The notes: a model not told the origin generated them from the letters alone. A stretch of DNA of 64,000 nt from Larus michahellis (GCF_964199755.1 NC_133907.1:2423001-2487000); one strand, 5' to 3'; shown: positions 49,601 through 60,002, numbered from the stretch's first letter. Numbers and translations are program-made.

Positions 49601-52600
49601 TGTATGTAGGGGGTTGCTTCTTTTAAGTATGTACTTATTTCCTCTACAGTACTGGAGATAAATGTGTCCTTAACTTTAAACCGTGTGGATTGTTTGGGAA
49701 AGAGCTTCACAGAGTAGAGGGATACATTCAGGACAAAAAGTAAGTGCTAAAAGCCTCCTGACCTCTCTGTTTGAGCAGTCTGACATTTCTTCAGTGCTGG
49801 CATAGTGACCACAATTGACATGACTGCAAAGTTGGTAGCAATGCAGATTTTAACCCAGTTCTGTTCCCTGTGTCAGTGTTATTAGAAAAACTCTCTAGTC
49901 CAGTCTTTGGAAATGAAGGTATCCAGGGAAGATGCAGAGTGGTTGCAACTGATATTACTGTTGTGCAGTCACAATTCTAGTCTTCTATGTTGTAAACTAT
50001 TGGCTTTATTGTACCCACACTCATTTCAACAGTGGCAAAAGCAAGCGACTAAGTCATGAAGATGTGTTTTGCAGGACTGAATGCCAGAAAGACTGGACGG
50101 AGCTGAAACCTTTTCTTTGTATTATTAAATATCTGACTTCTAAGAAATCTGCAAAGAAACGTAAAATACAACAAAATAGGAAGCTGGGTATTTAATATTG
50201 ATCAGAATCGGCATGAATTGGCTTAGAAGGCTTTATAAGAAACAAAAGCTAAGTCTCCTTTGCTTTCTCTGCAGCAGAAAGAAGCTGTGTGTGATCTATG
50301 GCAAGTGGACAGAATGCTTGTGGTGCACTGATCCCACTACGTATGAGACTTACAGAAAGAACGAAAAGAGAGGTGGTGAGCAGAAGAAATTGAAGCCGGT
50401 AAGGCTAAGGATTCTTTAGGGAGAAAAGAAATATAAGAAGTGAAAACATAATCTTTACAGAAATGGTCCGAAGTGGTGGTGAATGGAGGGTTAAACCAGT
50501 CCGTCTTTCGGTGGGGGTCAGAGATGGGCAGTGTTAGTCCTGTGAGCAGGTGTTGCGCTTTGAACTTGTGTAGACAGACTTTACTGTGAGCTGGTTGAAT
50601 CGAAGAGAGCTTATAGAAATGGTGTTTGGTAGAGATTTGTCAAAGAGAAGTCATCAAATATCAACCCCCAAGCTGATGTTGCTCAGGCCTTGAATGAGGA
50701 GAGTGTCTCTGCAGCCAACTCCAGATGTAGTAATACTAGGATTTGGGCATTAAAAAAAACGTAAAAAAAAAAAAATGCATGTTCTTAAAATCAGTTATGC
50801 TTTTTGGTGATGCAGCTTTTCATAATTTATGACATAGACAGCCTTGAGAACAAGGGGGTCTGGAAAATGCAGGTTTTTTTCATCATGCGTCAGCAGTGTC
50901 AGGTAAGTTACCACCAAAGCCTCGGACTTAGATGGAAAATGTTGTATGGTGCAGCAGAGGACTGTTGGGTTTCCTGATACCAACAGGATCTTGCAGACCC
51001 TGGTTGCTCATTGAAAATGAGAAGTTAAACAGAAGCTAATCATTCTAAACGTTAAGAGGCTCAAACTTCTTTTAAAAAGTATTCACATCAGAAGAACCTA
51101 GAGCAACAACAGGCCTTGCTTTTAGCTCTGGATTCCGTCATGGTACAGGCTTATGTTTTGACTTTTTAAAAAAAATAATAAGATTATGTTCATCTTATGA
51201 AAAATCAACTCTTTCTTTCCTTCCTTCCCGTTGAATCTATATTTAGATGGGGAGCTGTCTAACAGTAAACCAGATGTTGACATGGAAAGTAGTCTAAAAG
51301 AGTCTTTTAAAATAATGAATACTCAAACCAAATAATTGAAATTAGACTCTTAACCATATGGAGCTGTTTTCTAGTGTATAAAACAGGCCTTGTTTAACTT
51401 AATAGGGTATTCTTGAATAAAATAAATGAGCCATGTCAGAAGGGACAGAAAGAAAATAGAAAGGAGGTGGGAGCGAGGGAAGGGAAGAAAACTGATACTA
51501 TCACTCTGTGATGTTATTGCCTCAAACTTCCCTTCTGGTTGTTGTGGTTTTAAAAAGTTTCTCATGGTGAAATCCTCTGAAATTCCACAATGTAGCTGTC
51601 TGTGTTCTACAACAATCAGATTCTCTCAGATTCTGAGAGCAGCTTCTTGAAGAATACTGCATTTGATTTTATACCTACATTATAGCAGCGCAGCTGATAA
51701 CAAAGGAATGTGGAAGGAAAGACACTCTATTTATAAACTTAAGTACACAGTCTTCATAGTGAGAAAATTGGCAGTGATGATAGTTACTAGAATCTGGATT
51801 ATAGGAGATCAGATTGAAACAAGTGCGTATCTGTTTTTTAATCGCACAGCCAAATCTTTTGCAAACGATGAAGCAATATCCAAAAGCAGGCATGCCCTAT
51901 TTGTCTGTCTGAAGCCATTATGGGAACTGGTTTAAATTGCAGTCTTGGCTCAGTTCAGCCTGAAGAGGTAATAGTCAAGTTAGGTGAAATTAAGCTATGG
52001 CTGGGATGGAAGGGAAGCTAGAGAAAAAATTCTGAATGACGTTAACTCACTACTATTAATTTTTTTTAAACAGACTTTCAAGTTGTATATAGGTGATGGG
52101 AGACTATTCAGAGCTATCAGGAGCGAGACGATAAAACCAAGAGGAACAGTATACAGAGTGAGGAAAAGCAAACATTGAGGGGTGAGGCAGAAGTACAAGA
52201 GTGTTTAATATCTCAAATTTGAACAGATTCTTCAACAGTCAGTGTAGAACTCTAGGTGAAACTGTCCAATTTCCCTTTGTTCCCCTGACAAGAGTTATCT
52301 CTGTTTCAGAGTGAAGATGTTATTAAATCTGAAAATGATGAGGCTGATGATATGCCAGAGGTTCAAGACACGGTGCAGTTCATACCAGGCAGTAAATTGC
52401 TTTGGAGAATAAATTGTAGGCCACCAAACTCATCGCAGGTAACTGTTTCACTCAGTCTGTGCATTGCTATTGCTAGTGACTTATCCATGGGAACATGAGT
52501 AATGTTCAAGAGAAACCCCACAGAAGTGTTTGTCCTTAGCATGCGTATTGTCAGGCTCTGGCAGTTCTTGCAGCAGTAGAATTATATTACAGCAAGCTCT

Positions 52601-55413
52601 CTGCTTCATTCCTGTGCTGAAAGCATCGCTGCTGCGTCCAAGCTGGTGGAGAGAATGCCTGCTCTGACTGCAGCTGCTTCAGTGGGAGCCTGGTGTCTTG
52701 GGTTAACCTGGCTGCGAGATCTTTGCACTTAGAGTGGCTAAAGTATGGACACATGTTCCCTTCTGCTGATCCTGCTGTTGGAAGACAGGCTTCTGAAAAA
52801 ATGCAGTAACTGGGCAGCTGGGTATTAACTTCAATAGTTTCGACAAGACTTCTTGGTCTTCTAGGTGTGGGTAATTTTTTCATAAAAGTCATGATGTTAA
52901 ATGTCACATCTGGAGGAAAATCTGTCTTGATCCTCTGAAGCAAAGACTGCTTAAAAAAATGAAAGGTGCGATTTGCATCCCCTTTTGCCTTTCCTTGTCC
53001 CTCCCCTCCAACAAAAAAAAAAATAGTTTGTATGAACCTAACCTTGCTTTCAGGGTAGCCAGTGGGAGAAGGTTTGACTTGGTTATTTCTCTTGCAAGTT
53101 CTGTTGTATCCATTTGGTACAGGGAACTCAGTGTCACTTTGCCAAAATAACTTGTATGTTACCTTTACTTTGCTTTTAAGATGTACAATTTTACCAGTTT
53201 TGCTGTGAGTCTCAATGAGCTAGAAAAAGGCATGGAAGCAATATTAGCTCCCACTGACTGTCGGCTACGTCCAGATATCAGAAACATGGAAAATGGAAAC
53301 ATGGGTACGTGTTTGCTGGAGGAAATATTTTCCTATTAGTAAATTTGGAGAGGGATGGCTGAAGGGAGGCTGGCTGATACGTGAACACTGTCTTCAGTTT
53401 CTCATTCCCAGAGCAGCCTTAACTCTTTCTCATCCCGTGTTAATGAATGTGGTTTTGAACAAGGTATGATGTCTGTTTTCTCCCAGCAAAGTCTGGGAGA
53501 GCAAATGCATCCAAGGTGGATCCCTAGACTGCTGACCTATGTTATGGTGTGTTTGCGTGTTTGTTACCTTGGGGAGAACTGCCAGACATGCTCCCGTGCT
53601 CTGGAGTTTGCCTGGAAAGACATGTGCTGAACAGACATGCTCTGTTGCTCTGGTGTTTGTCAGAAAAAACACATGGCCAAACAGTGAAAAAAAAAAATCA
53701 CTCTATTATACTTAATTTAAGTTCTTTCCTGCTGTCTGGGTGCAGTGTTTCTGACAGATAAAACAGCAAAATTTCAGTTTCGACTCAGTGTTTGTAGTAG
53801 CAACTTTTCTGAGATGCCAGTTTTATTTTTTTGTTGCCTGAGATTTTCATTGTTCAGTGAGATTGTGTGCAGCAAATGCTTTCTCTTGCTTAAATGAACT
53901 ATGTTTCATTTCTCTGCAGTCTTTTCTGTGTTTCCTGCGGTTTTGTTTCTGTTTTGCTAAGTAACCAATATCTCTTGAAATGTTTGTTAGATGTGGCAAG
54001 CAAAGAAAAAGAGAGACTAGAGGAGAAACAAAGAGCTGCTCGCAAGGAGCGTGCAAAAGATGAAGTGGAGTGGCAGACACGGTAAGGGGGAAGAAGTTGG
54101 GCACTCGTTTAATGCTCGGAACAGTTTGGAATACTGCTTAAATTGGTTTTATTCAAGACAGCCTTTGTTTGATTTCCTGCATGACAGCACAATTTGTGGT
54201 GTCACTTAAAGCATTTGCTGGGTCAACAATTAAATAATGTAGCTGGAAGCCAAAATTGCTGATAACTTTGTCCTGGAGAAATTATCTAATAATAAATGCT
54301 GAAACCTGTCATGATTAACTACTGTGGTAATGCTGGATTTTTTTGGTTTTTGTTTTTTAAACCCACATAGGTCATACTTTTGTTAGAATGAATAAAATGT
54401 TAGGTCTCATCTCTCCTTTAACCAATTTCTGTCCAGCTTTTGGCAGTTAAGACAGACGTTGTGGTCCTCTAGGGCCTTTTATTTTCGCACTCTTAGGACT
54501 TCTTGGCTTGGATACTTCAGAAATTGCTTTTTTGATAGCGTGTTCAAGTGACATCTCGGTCGTAGAATGCATCATGGAGTAATGTGTGATTTGGCTCCTA
54601 CTCCCACTGGCTGCTTTTCACAGATGCCAGTGCTGTGCAGTCAGTGTACGCTCAGGGCCAGTTTCTGCAGGTGCTTCCTTCAAAGGCAAGAACTTTGGGA
54701 TGCTCCCATGATTTCATGCAATTCAGAAGAGAAAGCATTCTCTTCCCAAAGCCTGGAGGAGCAGCTACAGACTAATTCCAGTTAATGCCTTTGAAAATCT
54801 CTTCCAGAGAACATAAAATTGTTTTCAGTCAACGTGGCTAAAAAGGGAGCATCTGTTAATGTTCTGTGCAAAGTACAGCTCTGCAGAACAAAACCGTTTC
54901 CTGTTTGGACAGGTTTACAAAAAGGATTGTGTAACTGATTTGGCATTCTTTTAAAGTACAAATTAATATATATAACCAATATATAATCTAGAGTTTCAAT
55001 GTTATTTTTATTTGGAATAGGATGGCAATTTTAAAATGCATTTCATACTTCTTGACTTGATGTAAAAAAAAAAAATTAAAAAAGATGCTTTACAAGGTGG
55101 TGATAATTGTGGAGGAAGTTTAATGCCTTATTTTTCATGGTCAGAATATTTCCTAAGAATTTTTTTCTGATAAGAAATACCAATGTGTTTTTACAATGTT
55201 TTGTGAAAGAAGCAAAGTTGTGTTTTTTCCCTGTTAATAACTGTTCACTCTGTTTGCTTTTTTCTTTGATTGTTTCTTTTCTTTCCTTTTTTTTTCTTTT
55301 TTTTTTACAGATGGTTTCATCAAGGCACTAACCCATACACTGGGACTTCAGATTGGCTGTACTCAGGTGGCTATTTTGATAGAAATTTCTCAGACTGTCC
55401 AGACATATACTGA
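34614..55413 (+). CDS. OSBPL2: OSBPL2 (ORP2), oxysterol-binding protein-like 2, complete coding span of 13 coding exons
   Basis: Joining 34614-34650, 41513-41660, 41908-41983, 43701-43835, 44405-44502, 45215-45397, 48225-48332, 49650-49739, 50275-50398, 52310-52438, 53181-53304, 53991-54081 and 55311-55413 gives an unbroken 481-residue protein, close to the known human length (480). All introns are GT-AG. The protein is a short ORP: an N-terminal FFAT-like motif (EFYDAVT, residues 6-12), a flexible acidic/Ser-rich segment, then an OSBP-related lipid-binding domain from about residue 70. That domain carries NPLLGETYE (154-162) and the family signature EQVSHHPP (175-182), whose two His residues bind phosphoinositide phosphate. 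There is no PH domain or ankyrin repeat. Known ORP2 function is cholesterol/PI(4,5)P2 exchange between the plasma membrane, endosomes and lipid droplets, with ER tethering through VAP. Human OSBPL2 variants cause dominant hearing loss. Identification rests on near-identity along the whole length to the remembered vertebrate protein. Confidence 0.98.
34651..41512 (+). other. OSBPL2: OSBPL2 intron 2 (about 6.9 kb)
   Basis: This intron lies between the phase-1 donor GTGAGT at 34651 and the acceptor TTTTTATACAG ending at 41512. It carries a decayed, coding-like stretch on the opposite strand (about 35.7-38.2 kb), a juxtaposed acceptor/donor motif TTTTTTCCAG|GTAAGT at 39001-39016 followed by an 11-bp hairpin, and a 15-nt A-run near 34672-34686. 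No OSBPL2 exon was recognised inside. Confidence 0.8.
41513..41660 (+). CDS. OSBPL2: OSBPL2 coding exon 3
   Basis: Encodes residues 13-61 plus part of 62: [16 protein letters not shown] followed by an acidic, Asn/Gln-rich linker. The acceptor is TTTTTATACAG and the donor is GTAAGC at 41661. This linker between FFAT and lipid-binding domain is the least conserved part compared with the remembered mammalian sequence. Confidence 0.95.
41908..41983 (+). CDS. OSBPL2: OSBPL2 coding exon 4
   Basis: A short 76-nt exon encoding [20 protein letters not shown] and the residues up to CIGL. It begins after ACTACAG (41907) and ends before GTGAGT (41984), leaving phase 0. It corresponds to the lid and entry of the ORP lipid-binding domain. 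The intron before it is only 247 nt. Confidence 0.96.
43701..43835 (+). CDS. OSBPL2: OSBPL2 coding exon 5
   Basis: 135 nt, 45 codons, phase 0 at both ends: [20 protein letters not shown], then the [11 protein letters not shown] helix, to PLERMQ. This is the start of the core lipid-binding fold. The donor is GTAACT at 43836. Because it is symmetric, skipping it would keep the reading frame. Confidence 0.97.
44405..44502 (+). CDS. OSBPL2: OSBPL2 coding exon 6
   Basis: Encodes [20 protein letters not shown] and then [12 protein letters not shown] plus two bases of Arg165. NPLLGETYE is a conserved ORP family block in the lipid-binding domain. The acceptor is ATTATAG ending at 44404 and the donor is GTAATA at 44503. 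Confidence 0.97.
45215..45397 (+). CDS. OSBPL2: OSBPL2 coding exon 7, ORP signature exon
   Basis: Carries the ORP fingerprint [12 protein letters not shown] (residues 175-186), whose His-His pair contacts the phosphoinositide headgroup in structures of this family. It continues to [15 protein letters not shown] and [11 protein letters not shown]. It begins after GTTGCTAG (45214). The donor GTGAGT starts at 45398, so the last Lys codon is split with exon 8. The length is 183 nt, symmetric in phase 2. Confidence 0.97.
48225..48332 (+). CDS. OSBPL2: OSBPL2 coding exon 8
   Basis: Encodes [20 protein letters not shown] and then [15 protein letters not shown], with a split Ser at the 3' junction where the mammalian protein has Arg. 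The acceptor is TTTTCTTTACAG ending at 48224 and the donor is GTAATG at 48333. The length is 108 nt, symmetric in phase 2. Confidence 0.97.
49650..49739 (+). CDS. OSBPL2: OSBPL2 coding exon 9
   Basis: Encodes [20 protein letters not shown] and then RVEGYIQDK. The acceptor is TTTCCTCTACAG ending at 49649 and the donor is GTAAGT at 49740. It is a conserved part of the lipid-binding beta sheet. The length is 90 nt, symmetric in phase 2. Confidence 0.97.
50275..50398 (+). CDS. OSBPL2: OSBPL2 coding exon 10, with NAGNAG acceptor
   Basis: Encodes [18 protein letters not shown] and then [19 protein letters not shown]. The acceptor is a tandem GCAGCAG (50271-50277). Using the first AG gives DKNRKK, matching the remembered mammalian DKNKKK. 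Using the second removes one residue. I chose the first for that reason. The donor is GTAAGG at 50399. Confidence 0.95.
52310..52438 (+). CDS. OSBPL2: OSBPL2 coding exon 11
   Basis: An acidic linker ([19 protein letters not shown]), then [19 protein letters not shown], which returns to the conserved lipid-binding domain. The acceptor is CTCTGTTTCAG ending at 52309 and the donor is GTAACT at 52439. The length is 129 nt, phase 0 at both ends. Confidence 0.96.
53181..53304 (+). CDS. OSBPL2: OSBPL2 coding exon 12
   Basis: Encodes [20 protein letters not shown] and then [18 protein letters not shown]. Near-invariant DCRLRPD marks the end of the ORP domain. The acceptor is TTTGCTTTTAAG (an AAG acceptor) ending at 53180 and the donor is GTACGT at 53305. 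Confidence 0.97.
53991..54081 (+). CDS. OSBPL2: OSBPL2 coding exon 13
   Basis: Encodes a highly charged helix, [20 protein letters not shown] and then KDEVEWQT, typical of the C-terminal helix of ORPs and coiled-coil-like. The acceptor is TGTTTGTTAG ending at 53990 and the donor is GTAAGG at 54082. Confidence 0.97.
55311..55413 (+). CDS. OSBPL2: OSBPL2 last coding exon with stop codon
   Basis: Completes split Arg448, then encodes [20 protein letters not shown] and [13 protein letters not shown], ending in TGA at 55411-55413. The very long T-rich polypyrimidine tract ends in TTTTTTACAG at 55310. The C-terminal NFSDCPDIY is essentially identical in the remembered human protein. Confidence 0.97.
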
Positions 55414-58010
55414 AATTACGGAACCAATTGCTCATCTCATCTGGACATCTAGTTACTAGATTTCATTCCAAGCCAGTTACTCTGGTTTTGTTGAAAGCAA
55501 AAACCAGCTTTTCTAAGTAAATTTTAACAAAAATTCTATCCGTCAACAATCAAGGATTTAATTATCACTAACGTTGGATTGCCAAATATTTAAATACTGT
55601 TGCGTTCTTTCCATAAAACTGCACCTGAAATCATTCTTTCAATCACTTTTTCACTAATTTTCAAAGGGACCTTTGGTTCTTCATTTTTCTCCCTAGTTTC
55701 TTTGTCAGGAAGATACGCTGTATACGGTAGAGCACATAAACTACATAACTTAAAATAGAGATAATATCCTTGTTACTTAGTACAATAGTGAAGAATCTGA
55801 AGTTTTTGGAACTTGGAGCAGGGATGAAAAGCTAATATGGTACCACCAGGATCAAATCTAGTACTGCGGATACTCCCCGTGAAGAGATGCATGTGAATTC
55901 CGTACGGTATGTAGCACTACGTGGGGGCTGGACCGCCCAGCCCCCCCCCTCTCAATACGATTCAATAATTCAGAGACTCGGGGAAACAAAAACCCAACCT
56001 GAGCTGCTCAAACTGTAGTTGTCTGTTACAGAGCATTCACAACGTTTGGACACTGTGAGCATTAAACTGTATACCTGTGATAAAATTACATAAAGCATAC
56101 GTCAGGAGAAGGGTGTGTTAAAAAGCGTGCTTTTTCTGAAGTCAAATGCTGTTCTTAAAATACCAGAATCTTTGGAAGCAATTGCAGGGATGTAGAGGTG
56201 GTTACAATGTACAATATATTGCTTGCTACCACTCGGAGGCTTAAATCCTCCGCACTACCTTTGGCAGCTTTGGCACTATGTATGCTTGTAGACTAAACTT
56301 TTATTTGGAAGCACTTTGGTATGTATATCCACACAGGGTCCTATTTTGGGGAAGTTTTTGTTTGCATGTTTTTCATTATTAGGCCATGTCTGTTTTGTAT
56401 GTTGTGAAAAAGCAGAATCAATTTAAAGCTTTGGCAGAGTTATACCTATTACAAGTTTTCTGTGAGCACGTGATGTCAAAAAGTGGGATTTTTTTGTTCC
56501 ATATCAAACCATTGAAGCCATATAATACTGGAAATAATCAATTACTGAATTGACGCATTCATTTTCTTTCAAGCGGTACACTTGGGGGGTAAAGAGGGAG
56601 AGAAGCTTGGAAAATTAGGTCCAGTAATTAAAACTAATCCTACTGTTGCATCTTCTTTTATGAAAGCTTTTAATTGAGTAACCAGGCAAAAATGGAGAGC
56701 GGCTGCACTGCTGTTAAGTTTACAGTAATTCAGAAATTGCTGGTGTTACGCATCAGCAACTTGAAGAATTTATGGAAAAACTGGTCTGATTGATATTAAA
56801 ACATGTTTGTGGTTTCATCCAAAGAGTACATTTTTGAAGTGCTTCTCTTCCAGACACAGGATTAAAAAGCAAAAGAAAATGAACATAGTGATGGAGAAAC
56901 ATTTTTGTATCAAATCATGCATCTAATGATTGGATTAACTTTATATTTTTGGGAAACTTAGTTGTTGTCTTCATCAGAAAAATAAGAGAAGCTGTAAAAC
57001 TTCAAGGCAGTCAGTAAGGTCCTAATCTGAAACATGCTCATGGCAACTTTATTCTGTTGCCAGAAATGGTACTTTGTGCTGATTGCCAGTTTTTAGGACT
57101 TACAAGCCGGACTCGGCAATATGGTGCAGACAGTAGGGTTGTGTTGGGTCCCAGTGAGTGCAGAGACCCTTGACTTTTTTAAAAAGACATTGCTGATCCA
57201 TATGGAAGCATAAAAATACTTTCTATAAAAAAAAAAAAAAAAAAAGAACTCTAATGACAGTGCCAGGCACTATAACCCCCTTTCCAAACTCGCTGGAAGC
57301 AGTTTAGGGAAGCCTTTGTTAGGTGAGGATTGAAAGGATTCACGTATTAAGCCAGTTTAACATCTCATGGGAGTTTAAAACTTGCTTAAACTAAATAGTA
57401 TGTTTAATGCTGGAGTACTGCTTTTAAAACAATACATATAAATAGAAATTGCCTTAATGGAAAAACTGTAGAATAACTGCTAAAGAAATATGCTGTTTAT
57501 AAGAAGTGTACAGGTTAGCATCCCTCTCTTCTAAGTTATGATTTAAATTCAAAGACCTACAGCCTTGTGATTATGTGAATGCATGAAAAAATTCTAACAA
57601 CGTGTTTAATCCAAACTTCAGTATAGAATCTTCATGGTATTTAAAAAGAAACTGGGAACATTTCTAAAGTAAGAACGCTTCATTAGTTTTGTCTCTACCC
57701 CCTTCTCCCCTTCCTTTAGTGTAAAGTTTTTAGTAAAATTTCAGTTGAGTTCCAAAACCATTTTTTTTTTTTTTTTAAATTTATTGTTCTTCATTGACAA
57801 CACTTACAAAATACTTTCCCCTCAGTGCTGACACATCTGTGCTTGGCTAGCCATGGGACTCCTAATGCTCTGAAAGTGAAAAAGTTTTATTTTCGATGCA
57901 GATCTCGCCTCAGTAGTTTACGTGTCAAAACGTTAATAACTTTGCACCTTTTGAAAGAATGTCACTTTTATAACTTGATTAAACACTGTATATAAGATAA
58001 CTGTGTTAGT
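55414..58010 (+). other. OSBPL2: OSBPL2 3' UTR
   Basis: AT-rich sequence after the stop codon. Several ATTAAA variants could give shorter transcripts (56061, 56627, 56795, 56861). The most convincing final signal is at 57978. A 19-nt A-run (57227-57245) lies inside and could cause false 3' ends in oligo-dT-primed cDNA. A Pumilio-type TGTATATA is present at 57987-57994. The extent is inferred from signals, not from transcripts. Confidence 0.65.
57978..57983 (+). terminator. OSBPL2: Probable OSBPL2 poly(A) signal ATTAAA
   Basis: ATTAAA is followed at about 20-45 nt by GT-rich CTGTGTTAGTATATGTT. This is the usual arrangement of a hexamer, cleavage site and downstream element. The canonical AATAAA is not present nearby. 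Confidence 0.55.
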
Positions 58011-58960
58011 ATATGTTAATACAGCTATATAGAGAAACCATCTAGAAAGAAATTAAAACAAATACTTAATACCCTTTGGGCCTCCAGATGGTGACAGAGA
58101 GATTTTTGATTTTGGTACGAGGGCAGCTGTCCGGTGGGGCCGGAGGGCAGCTGGAGGTGGCTCAGGCTTGGTTCAGCCATCTCCGGGGCTCGGCTTTGGT
58201 TCAAAGATGATTTAAATTGGCACTTTGAACACCTCCTGGCATGCCATCGAGGCTTTCTCCCAGCGCCCTGGCTTCTGTAGCAGCCTGTTGCCCTGTGGGG
58301 TGACAGGGCATATCCCAGAGTAGTGATGGCGGGGGGATAGCGATGGCTGGGTGCTGTGGAGGCCGGGCTGGGGATGGAAGGGGAACGGACTGAGTGCTCC
58401 CTGGGCCGGGCCTGGCGCTGGGGCAACAGCGGAGGGGCCGAGGGGGGATGGGGGCAATGGACAATTACCTGTACGGCTGAGGTAGTGTCGGGTTGTAGCT
58501 CAGGAGCAGATTGTTCAGACACCAGGATTTGTATAATTATCAGTATCCAGATTAATGAGGACAGGAAGCACCTACCCTAAATTAGCCAGAAAAAAACAGA
58601 ATTAATGAAGAGTATTTATTCTTGTTTAATAATAAAAAATAATTTCTCAGTACATTTTTTGCTGAAAAATGTTTTTAAAAAAACAGATGAAGCCTCTTCC
58701 CTCGGGAAGCGGGGGCTATGCTGCGGCTCCTTGAAATGCCCGGGATTTGGGTCATCACCACTTCAGCTGTGTGAGGGCAACCGGCCCTCAGCCCCCCTGC
58801 CCCTCAGGAGACGCCTCACTGAAATGCATTTATTTTTGTAATATTTAATAACGGCCGGCCCCTCCCTCTGTTGACAGGCCTGCTCTGTACAGGTCTGCGG
58901 ACGCAACCGTTGCGCTGTAAAGCTGTAAATGGCAATAAAGGTGGTTTTGGAGACGCGCCG
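58011..58960. other. Short intergenic spacer between OSBPL2 and ADRM1
   Basis: About 1 kb. It holds a GC-rich block at 58100-58500 with a 165-codon - strand frame that is Pro/Ser/Arg-rich and matches nothing I know, and an AATAAA-type hexamer at 58631 in an AT-rich stretch. No gene is supported. Confidence 0.55.
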
Positions 58961-59183
58961 GCTGCGGCCTCTGCTTGGCGGGTGGGCGGGAGCGCCGCCA
59001 TCTTGCGCCGCCGTGACACAGCAGGGCGCTCGGGGCCACCGCCCCTGACTGACAGCCGCGCCGGCCAATCGCGCGGGGCCGCGGGCGCTCGCGCACCGCC
59101 TTGCCCCGCCCCGCGCCGGGCGGGCTTCCGGCGCGCGGGGCAGGAAGAGCGGGGCGGCGCGGGGCCTGCGGCGGTGGCGGCAG
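58961..59183 (+). promoter_or_regulatory. ADRM1: ADRM1 CpG-island promoter and non-coding exon 1
   Basis: CpG-dense and TATA-less. Visible elements: YY1-type GCCGCCATCTTG at 58994-59005; an ARE-type GTGACACAGCA at 59013-59023 (pattern RTGACNNNGC), the element through which NFE2L1/NFE2L2 induce proteasome genes; CCAAT at 59065-59069; GC boxes near 59104-59113; and ETS-type CTTCCGG at 59125-59131. Exon 1 is inferred to end at 59183 (GGCAG|GTACCG) and to be wholly non-coding, as in mammals. The exact transcription start is not visible. The CpG island extends into intron 1 to about 59,700. Confidence 0.82.
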
Positions 59184-60002
59184 GTACCGGCGGGACGGGG
59201 CCGCTTGGGCCCTCGCGGGTGCCGGCTGCCCCAGCGCCCTCCGATCGCCTCCGCGCTCGCCGGGGGCCGCCGGCCGCGCCCCACGCCGGGCAGTGGCGTC
59301 TCCTGCCGGGGGAGGCCTGGGGGGACGCGGCGCGGCGGCCTCGGGGGGCACGGCTGGAGATGGCGGCCTGCGGGTGGGCGGGGGGCGCCGGGGGCCGCTA
59401 CGGGCCGGACTGAGCCGTGCCGGGTGTCCCGGCGCCTCGTTGCCGGCTCTGCGTGAGGGGCCGGGGCCCGGCTCCCCGCGGCGGTGCTGGGCTGGGGCGG
59501 CGCGGGGGGGGCGGCGGTATCGCGAGCCTAAAACCAAGTGCAGAGTCACGCAGGCCGAGCGGCTGCTGGGCCCGGCCTGCCCGGCCGGCCAGTGCCCGCC
59601 CCGGGGGGACGGGGCCGCCGGGGGTGATGGGGCCGGGCACCAGCGGCTCTCTGCGGGGTGCAGGAGCGGGAGCGGGGAGATCGGCGTTACCGCAGCGGCT
59701 TCTCGGGGTTAAAAGGTCCCTGACCCTGTGAGCCGTGATGACAACCGAAGAAGGAAGCGCTGGGGGGAGGTGGTTTCGTTTTCAGGTGCCTTTAGCACGT
59801 AGGCTCCTTGTCATTAGCGCAGATCTGTGGAGCGTCCTGTCTTCATGCTGGGTTCGCTGTAGCTCTTCTGGATCACCCTGAAATCCTGCAGGCAGTGAGA
59901 CAGATGGTTTTTGTGTAGATTGCTTGATAAAGACTGAATTTGGATATTGAGAGAACACGGGAAGGCTTTTCATCGCATCTGCTGCTCTTTCTCTGTTTCC
60001 AG
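59184..60002 (+). other. ADRM1: ADRM1 intron 1
   Basis: The intron runs from GTACCG at 59184 to the acceptor TCTCTGTTTCCAG ending at 60002. The first 500 nt are the downstream half of the CpG island. The long frames there on both strands (for example 59101-59712 + and 58845-59549 -) are compositional artefacts. Confidence 0.8.

Noticed and set aside
58025-58522. 165-codon - strand ORF between OSBPL2 and ADRM1
   Set aside because: Pro/Ser/His-rich with no family resemblance; no promoter or splice context; GC-rich block explains the open frame.
58845-59712. Several 170-235-codon frames on both strands of the ADRM1 CpG island
   Set aside because: Same compositional artefact. They are Gly/Arg/Pro-rich in all frames and overlap the promoter, exon 1 and intron 1.
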